Shown: piece by piece, positions 57,501-61,234 of the stretch | Numbering within the stretch: the first letter of the stretch is position 1 | Layout: each line of letters starts with the position of its first letter | Assembly (NCBI RefSeq): GCF_018614655.1 | Contig: NZ_JAGGOG010000034.1 | Coordinates: 1-61,234, forward strand | Length of the DNA stretch: 61,234 nucleotides | Direction: 5' to 3' | DNA from: Pseudomonas fluorescens | Lineage (GTDB): Bacteria > Pseudomonadota > Gammaproteobacteria > Pseudomonadales > Pseudomonadaceae | The notes under the pieces: generated by a model | The model's database searches: none | Told to the model about the DNA's origin: nothing | What the model saw: only the letters and a program-made list of their open reading frames with translations | Program-made: the position numbers and the translations under genes

Positions 57501-59037
57501 CAGGCAGTTGCTCATGCAAAACCTTGGCGACGGCCACCATATTTCCGGCATCAATGGTCATCACCACCGGGAGGCCCGTGGCGAGGTTCACGCTGCGCGC
57601 CGTGGCGTAGCCCTCGGCATACAGCACCGGTTGGCCAGGGGTCAGTGAGCCACCCACAACCAGAAAGTGCCCTTGCTTGGGCGCGTCTTTAAAGAGGTAC
57701 TTTTCCCCATCCGGGGGGATGTACTGCAGGGTTTTGAACGTTCCCGAGGCATTAAAAAACGGCACCACCAGGGCGCCGTTTCTTGTTTGGCGTAGGTCGG
57801 GCGTAGGGGGTATTCCCTTACGCACCAGGTACGGGTGCGCCGGGTCTGCTCCAGGCAATCGGTCATAGAGCCTTTTGGCAGCAAGGGTTTGCTGGGCATA
57901 CAGTTGCTCACGCACTCGCACGGCATCCTCCTGCGACTGGCGAGCGGCGGCGCGGATATGCAGACGTGCCATGGGGTCAGATTCTCCACCCTTGGCGCTC
58001 CAGTTAGTCACTGACTTTTCTGTTTCGGCCCGGTGATAGTTGATAAACCATCCACCAGGTCGACGATCCAGAAACCCACGGTACACGCCGCTTTTATTGC
58101 CTTTTTTGTCTTCTACAGTGGCTACGCGATGCCGCTGGCCGTCCATCACCGGCATCCCTTGAATCACTAGCCCCTCCCGGGTCAATGCATCCAAAAACTC
58201 AGCCTCTGGATCACCGCCGCCCGACCGAATGCTTGTATCGGGTAGCCACTGCGCAACACGGTCAAGGTCTGCTCCCGGACGGGCAAACCACAAGCTGGAC
58301 TCTTTATCCCATCCGATTGCTGACTGGCCGTTTTCAAGTTTTCCAGCTGCAACCCGGGCAGCCTCACGCGCGTCATGGGGCACAGCCAGCCAAACCGGGT
58401 ACTCGGAGGTGTTGGGGGTGGTCTCTAATTTGAACTGGGCATCGTCCGACGCCGGAAAGATCTGCTGTGACCGACTGCGATCATGCAGGCCCTCGGCAAC
58501 CATTGTAGTGACGTTGATGAGGTCGCGGATCTGCATGGGGCGGGAGCGCTCGATGCAGGTCTCACGAAAAGATTGAGCGCCTCCAATGGCGTTGCGGTAC
58601 GCAAGCGACTCGATATCCTCACAAGCAAAGGCAAACACTTCCTCAGCTTTGCGCGAGTCGCTGATTCCAGGGTAAAGCTGATCGACCTTAGCCCAAATAC
58701 CGGCTGTGCTTGGCTCGTTGCGAGCCTCAATAATCCCGTCTAGGACTGCTCGTTTTTCGGCGGGGTTGAAGGTATTGATTCCAAAGTGTCCAAGGACTTC
58801 GTGCCTAAGAGATCTTTTAAACTCTTCGTCCGAACCAAAATTGGAAGTGGCGAAAAGGACTCGTCCTCCTCCTGGATGAAATGAACCGAGGATTGTTCCT
58901 GCGGCTTCTCGGGTTGCATGCGGTCCATACAGTTCCTCCTGGGTTTCTCTGAGTTTGTAGCCAAGGCTGGACGCTACTGGGTAAGTAGCACAGAAATCTA
59001 TTACGAGTGCCTTGGCATCATCAATGGATAATGTCAT
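54556..59037 (-). CDS. Sog-like polyvalent protein: metallopeptidase-like, DUF5710, Toprim primase domains
   Basis: This 1493-residue protein has several domains. Residues 1-180 look like a zincin-type peptidase with HEVLGH at 79-84, though the His spacing is not classical HExxH. A DUF5710 module lies near 211-265 (VWLAVPHDAREAARVAAGKL). A plasmid-primase Toprim domain lies near 466-590 (VLYAEGYATARSVNLATGLP, HVFLADLDHAK). A repeat region holds four FTHNGEPA-type copies between about 618 and 880. A final domain (about 1180-1260, DPSTYIKLRTKTGMQTFWGK) follows. It lies between traK and traL, where R64 has sog, whose primase is sent to the recipient with the DNA. A similar role is likely. Confidence 0.85.
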   Translation of the reverse strand: MTLSIDDAKALVIDFCATYPVASSLGYKLRETQEELYGPHATREAAGTILGSFHPGGGRVLFATSNFGSDEEFKRSLRHEVLGHFGINTFNPAEKRAVLDGIIEARNEPSTAGIWAKVDQLYPGISDSRKAEEVFAFACEDIESLAYRNAIGGAQSFRETCIERSRPMQIRDLINVTTMVAEGLHDRSRSQQIFPASDDAQFKLETTPNTSEYPVWLAVPHDAREAARVAAGKLENGQSAIGWDKESSLWFARPGADLDRVAQWLPDTSIRSGGGDPEAEFLDALTREGLVIQGMPVMDGQRHRVATVEDKKGNKSGVYRGFLDRRPGGWFINYHRAETEKSVTNWSAKGGESDPMARLHIRAAARQSQEDAVRVREQLYAQQTLAAKRLYDRLPGADPAHPYLVRKGIPPTPDLRQTRNGALVVPFFNASGTFKTLQYIPPDGEKYLFKDAPKQGHFLVVGGSLTPGQPVLYAEGYATARSVNLATGLPVVMTIDAGNMVAVAKVLHEQLPDNRHVFLADLDHAKEQNKGLLMATAAAEQVGGQVLYPAFTDEEKALGLTDFNDLHQSRGLDALRSQIGPVLAHENEVPTMQEEKAALEPAATSALVDSVLPPAAPQPLTFTHNGEPATIDLERFQPQPQVEPPAAQVELELPVVPAPLTFTHMGQPASLGVSQSVSEFSPEVAAELLEDQVKSGGGNSVPSVKTAQHLQLENQAGQSLSLEVATLLAEDIAKSGGGHSIIDSWVALKAEAERHGYVPHLDLPYDVSNLEIDYTDPQGGSTPIYTTLYPGGEVQTIYDGAQMHREISIDMEDQKAAVRGSIEMDAEKKGVPTLLSFTHNGEPATIDLERFQPQPQAEQPTAPVEPESPVIAAPAPLAFTHNGEPAAVEVKPEPVPVADETTRSQRRAEEQLSMVLEPAPSAQTLEQADPAASDDPVPAFRPSSETGNETSPAAGSEVDAILVGALRPSGTEVEPQASHIDKDALLTRIAWEKQSDSQTLYTLDGEPAFVDRGNRLEMATGAGQHDEKIIAALLMAAQFYRGSIELTGSDEFKAKAIGLIAQHQINVEMKNPVQRALLNDARKALTAEPVVPDAIAGEAPPAFGPAPTQHSEPVPEPVPAQPQTAPVLEVEKMAIASQPAAPNRVAEPGPENVVAQPQGLSAEIHQPAEKAKDRVVGKVMECGTAPYHFDKNNDPSTYIKLRTKTGMQTFWGKELAGLMRETRVQPGKLVTLQWLGKEAVVVKVPVKNEQGATMRYEDKSAHRNQWALTVKGAATVRTGQDEGVKLAPYDAARFAVVQQTVINRLGLDVPVPTPPVQGLYWMTPNGQGSAKAGDELSAQRPAIDPKRSAGQPVISSWSQDGHLDMLLVRGDGPYLQGVVRQGNEFQHVLVSLPGTQDAPAMVFNAITPEGLVPIGTGNAINRSGGVPVSRENIAFKLEGDNVTRIAKLDAPAEIPPALHARLGFDERWKEDNTLPKSAPTAAPAAQPSDPRPA

Positions 59038-59085
59038 TCATCATGCCTCCGTTATTTACTCCCAGAGCAATATCTGCGCTCTTGC

Positions 59086-59373
59086 TCAATCCCCTTCGGT
59101 AAAACGCCGGTACCACCAAGGCCGACCGGACAACCGTTTACCGCGCATCAAGTAGGTCAATCGGGTGACCAGCACCTTGAGCGTCCAGCCGAATAGCGAC
59201 AGCAGCCGAAAGCCGCCAATAATGGCGCTGATAACAAAAATCGTATTCAGCGATGGGAAGCGAAACCACACCAGGTACAGCAAGAACAACGGTGCTGGAA
59301 TGCCATAAACATTGAGAGGGCGTGAGGCGTTGCGCCAATAGCCCGGTTGCAGAAAGTCTTGTTGATCAGCCAT
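59086..59373 (-). CDS. traK: TraK/IcmT (DotS) small membrane protein
   Basis: The 95-residue product matches the IcmT pattern: FLQPGYWRNASRPLNVYGIP, two transmembrane helices (LFLLYLVWFRF and IFVISAIIGGFRLLSLFGW) and a basic end SGRPWWYRRF. IcmT is required for the Dot/Icm apparatus. It precedes the sog-like gene as in R64. Confidence 0.92.
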   Translation of the reverse strand: MADQQDFLQPGYWRNASRPLNVYGIPAPLFLLYLVWFRFPSLNTIFVISAIIGGFRLLSLFGWTLKVLVTRLTYLMRGKRLSGRPWWYRRFTEGD

Positions 59374-59411
59374 AGGTGGCTCCTTCGTTGTAAAGGCTTA
59401 CGCGATCCGCG

Positions 59412-59657
59412 TTAGCCTGATTCGTGATCCCCCTTCCCCGCCGGTGCAAATTCAGGGAATTCAGCCAGCAATGCTGTGTTGCCCTTGGCGATCTGCTCCA
59501 TCACCGCCAGGGTGATGTGTTCACGCACCACTCCGGTCGAGACGAAATACATGGCCCAGGCTTGTTCTGGCGTGCAATGGATGATCTGTTCTTCAACGGC
59601 CTTGTAGGCTTTGTATTCGTCCGACTCCAAGTAGCATTGGCAATCGTCTTCACACAT
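59412..59657 (-). CDS. Small Cys-containing hypothetical protein
   Basis: The product has 81 residues, starts at 59657 behind AAGGAG, and is acidic. An N-terminal CEDDCQCYL cluster could bind metal. The remainder is helical (TPEQAWAMYFVSTGVVREHI). It is inserted between nuc and traK. The function is unknown. Confidence 0.68.
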   Translation of the reverse strand: MCEDDCQCYLESDEYKAYKAVEEQIIHCTPEQAWAMYFVSTGVVREHITLAVMEQIAKGNTALLAEFPEFAPAGKGDHESG

Positions 59658-59694
59658 GATGTTTCTCCTTCCCTAGAACCTCGGTGACAACTCT

Positions 59695-60246
59695 TTAGTA
59701 GGTCGACTGATAAGGCTGACCCTGCTCCCAACGTGATTGCCAATGTTCCAAATAAACGCTGGCCACCGCAGGAAAGCCCCACAGCACCAACGCGTTCTCG
59801 CTGTTGGCCTTGGCTGCCGAGGTTGAGTAGTTAAACGAGCCGGTTTCCACGTTCTGCCCGTCGCTGATGATCACTTTGTCGTGCTGGATCTTGTACGCGG
59901 CATTCGTTCGCAGCCCGATTCCCGCATTGACCAACAGGTTCATGGCAGCGCGGCTTGCCCTGTTTTCGTTGCCATGTGCGTCAAGTACAACCTGGACATC
60001 AACACCACGTTTTTGCGCGGCGATCAGGGCCTTAACGACTTTGGGCGACGTGAAGCTGTAGCCCATCAAGCGGATCTGCTGCTGGGCATCCTGGATCACA
60101 TTGAGTACCAGTTGCTCAGCGCTTCCTTCCGGAGAGAAGCCGACCTGTATCTCTGCCGCGTGAGCCGTTAACACCAGGTTAAACAGCAACGTTGAGAACA
60201 TCAGGCCTCGACTGATCGGGCGTGTTAGCACCGATAAGCAGCTCAT
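59695..60246 (-). CDS. nuc: Secreted phospholipase-D-family endonuclease (Nuc-like)
   Basis: A 183-residue protein with a signal peptide ending LTAHA near 31. A single PLD motif follows, IQHDKVIISDGQNVETGSFN with a downstream NSENAL, plus the family's GYSFTSPKVVKALIAAQKRG. The Nuc endonuclease of IncN/IncI plasmids has this size and exists as a dimer sharing two HKD motifs. It is periplasmic and degrades DNA without divalent metals. The ATG overlaps the traJ stop, so it is coupled to the transfer operon. Confidence 0.93.
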   Translation of the reverse strand: MSCLSVLTRPISRGLMFSTLLFNLVLTAHAAEIQVGFSPEGSAEQLVLNVIQDAQQQIRLMGYSFTSPKVVKALIAAQKRGVDVQVVLDAHGNENRASRAAMNLLVNAGIGLRTNAAYKIQHDKVIISDGQNVETGSFNYSTSAAKANSENALVLWGFPAVASVYLEHWQSRWEQGQPYQSTY

Positions 60247-61234
60247 GATCTGTCTCGCTTTTCCAGTTCGCGCAACTGAGAGGCCGACATGGCCACCGCC
60301 AGTTCGCGCCGGTCAATCCGGTCGCCCTGATAAAGCTGCCAGGCATGATCGGCAAAGCGCCGTTGCTCACTACGAATAATCCCGTCGATATGCTGACCCC
60401 ACTGGGTGTAGGGCATACCGGCCAGTTGGGCACGCAGAGGATCGTCGAACAGGATGTATTCGCGCACCGCCTGACGCTTGCCGTCCGTAGTACGCAGTAG
60501 CTTTTGCACAACGATGTACTGCAGTACTCCCAGTAGATCGCGGGCCGTCGCTTCACGCATTTCAGACGGCACCATCGTCAGGCACCGGGGGATGGCTTCG
60601 CCGGGTGAGTGGATGTGCAAGGTGCTGAGATTGAAGTGACCCAACTGGCCCGCGAGAACGCCCGCCTGAAAGGTCTCCAAGTCCCGCATTTCCCCTACGC
60701 CAATAATCGACGGAGCGCGGCGCAGATGCGCCCGTATGCCTTCGGCATAGCTCGGCACGTCACGACCGATCTGCAACTGAGTCGGGAGCAATACATCACC
60801 CTGGCGCCCAAGAACGAACTCAATAGGGTCCTCAGTTGTGGTCACTTTCCGGTCAGGGTCCGTGTCCAGGCAGTAGCGATAGATCGATGCTGCCAAGGTG
60901 CTTTTGCCCGATCCGGTAATCCCACCGATCAGCCCTAATCCACTGGCCGGCAACAACGCCTCGAAAAGATCGTCCTCAAGGCCAAGCTGCGGCAGCGGTG
61001 TGATATCAGAGGGAATAACACGCATCGTCAGGGCAATGGTGGTATCCAACCGCCCGGCGGTGGCCTGTACGAAGTTGCAACGAAAGCGCAATCGCTCCCC
61101 GCGTTCCAGACCGTAGCGCTGGTACATGTCACCATCCAGTTGCAATGCGCGGTCTACAGGCCGCCCGCCCCGCACTGTCGCCCGGATTTCCGGGTTGAAC
61201 ACCTCATCGCTTGGACAAGGTGTCATCTGCCAGC
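60243..61234 (-). CDS. traJ: TraJ/DotB T4SS ATPase, C-terminal part (continues from base 1)
   Basis: This is the ATPase body of the gene begun at 184. Walker A is GGITGSGKSTLA (about residues 163-174 of the whole protein), followed by the Asp box TTTEDPIEFVL, Walker B-like SIIGVGEMRDLET and the His box LSTLHIHSPGEA, all as in PilT/DotB ATPases. The frame at 61234 is open and joins base 1 without a shift. The stop overlaps nuc. The split is due only to where the circle was opened. Confidence 0.94.
   Translation of the reverse strand, partial: WQMTPCPSDEVFNPEIRATVRGGRPVDRALQLDGDMYQRYGLERGERLRFRCNFVQATAGRLDTTIALTMRVIPSDITPLPQLGLEDDLFEALLPASGLGLIGGITGSGKSTLAASIYRYCLDTDPDRKVTTTEDPIEFVLGRQGDVLLPTQLQIGRDVPSYAEGIRAHLRRAPSIIGVGEMRDLETFQAGVLAGQLGHFNLSTLHIHSPGEAIPRCLTMVPSEMREATARDLLGVLQYIVVQKLLRTTDGKRQAVREYILFDDPLRAQLAGMPYTQWGQHIDGIIRSEQRRFADHAWQLYQGDRIDRRELAVAMSASQLRELEKRDRS

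Noticed and set aside
1..61234. Resistance, metal, virulence-effector or IS/transposon cargo
   Set aside because: I looked for transposases with inverted repeats and for known cargo families and found none. The two tyrosine-recombinase-like genes are not flanked by recognisable att duplications.

Overview
The window looks like one complete circular conjugative plasmid, almost certainly from a Pseudomonas (P. syringae / P. fluorescens type). The coding frame of the T4SS ATPase TraJ/DotB runs off base 1 on the minus strand and resumes in frame at base 61234, so the two ends close without a gap. The RepA at 31023-32306 has the look of the ColE2-like initiators of the P. syringae pPT23A plasmid family. 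Beside it are a RulAB-type (UmuDC) error-prone polymerase and a RepB-like small protein. I see no tRNA, rRNA, CRISPR array, IS element, transposon, antibiotic- or metal-resistance gene or effector gene.

Layout. (1) 47966-61234 and 1-3367, with 33574-47285, form a very long minus-strand transfer region of the IncI / Dot-Icm (type IVB) class. In transcription order it holds a NusG-like regulator, lytic transglycosylase, traH(dotD), traI(dotC), traJ(dotB), nuc, traK(icmT), a sog-like 1493-aa primase/polyvalent protein, traL, traM(dotI), four small genes, traN(dotH), traO(dotG), traP(dotF), traQ, traR, an inserted toxin-antitoxin pair, traT(dotN), traU(dotO), traW, traX, traY(dotA), an ExcA-like membrane protein, trbA(dotM), trbB, trbC(dotL) and ssb. 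This matches the R64 gene order closely. (2) 31023-32748 is the replication module, with a leader peptide and RBS-sequestering hairpin ahead of repA. (3) 28095-30765 is an SOS operon: LexA box, rulA, rulB, SRAP. (4) 14261-16079, 18602-19193 and 21012-28058 hold many small genes of unknown function, several encoding membrane proteins or zinc ribbons. (5) 16376-17704 is a partition locus: EcoRI-site-rich centromere, ParA, small DNA-binding partner. (6) 19442-20994 has a dif-like core site, a GNAT-like gene and a tyrosine recombinase, probably for dimer resolution. (7) 5814-8648 holds nikB, nikA and oriT. (8) 8705-14218 is the leading region: a DUF932 protein and a large ParB-like protein (like YubP and YubM of F), plus a KorA/TrfB-like regulator.

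How it works together. If nicking occurs near 8211 on the plus strand, the transferred strand enters with 8212 onward first. It is the template strand for the leading-region genes, as in F and IncI plasmids. The KorA-like protein probably represses itself and both leading genes through a 12-bp palindromic operator set at the same distance from each promoter. Both leading mRNAs share a structured leader whose outer stems covary. A candidate plus-strand RNA divergent from korA carries the complement of both ribosome-binding sites.

The strongest candidate for an undescribed system is at 13579-14218. A 31-codon minus-strand ORF with a strong, partly sequestered Shine-Dalgarno and its own terminator faces a divergently transcribed RNA that has a good sigma70 promoter and an intrinsic terminator. 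That RNA carries an exact 22-base complement to the ORF's leader. The layout is that of type I toxin-antitoxin loci such as tisB/istR and zorO/orzO. Most RNA and operator claims here are inferences from sequence and need expression data.
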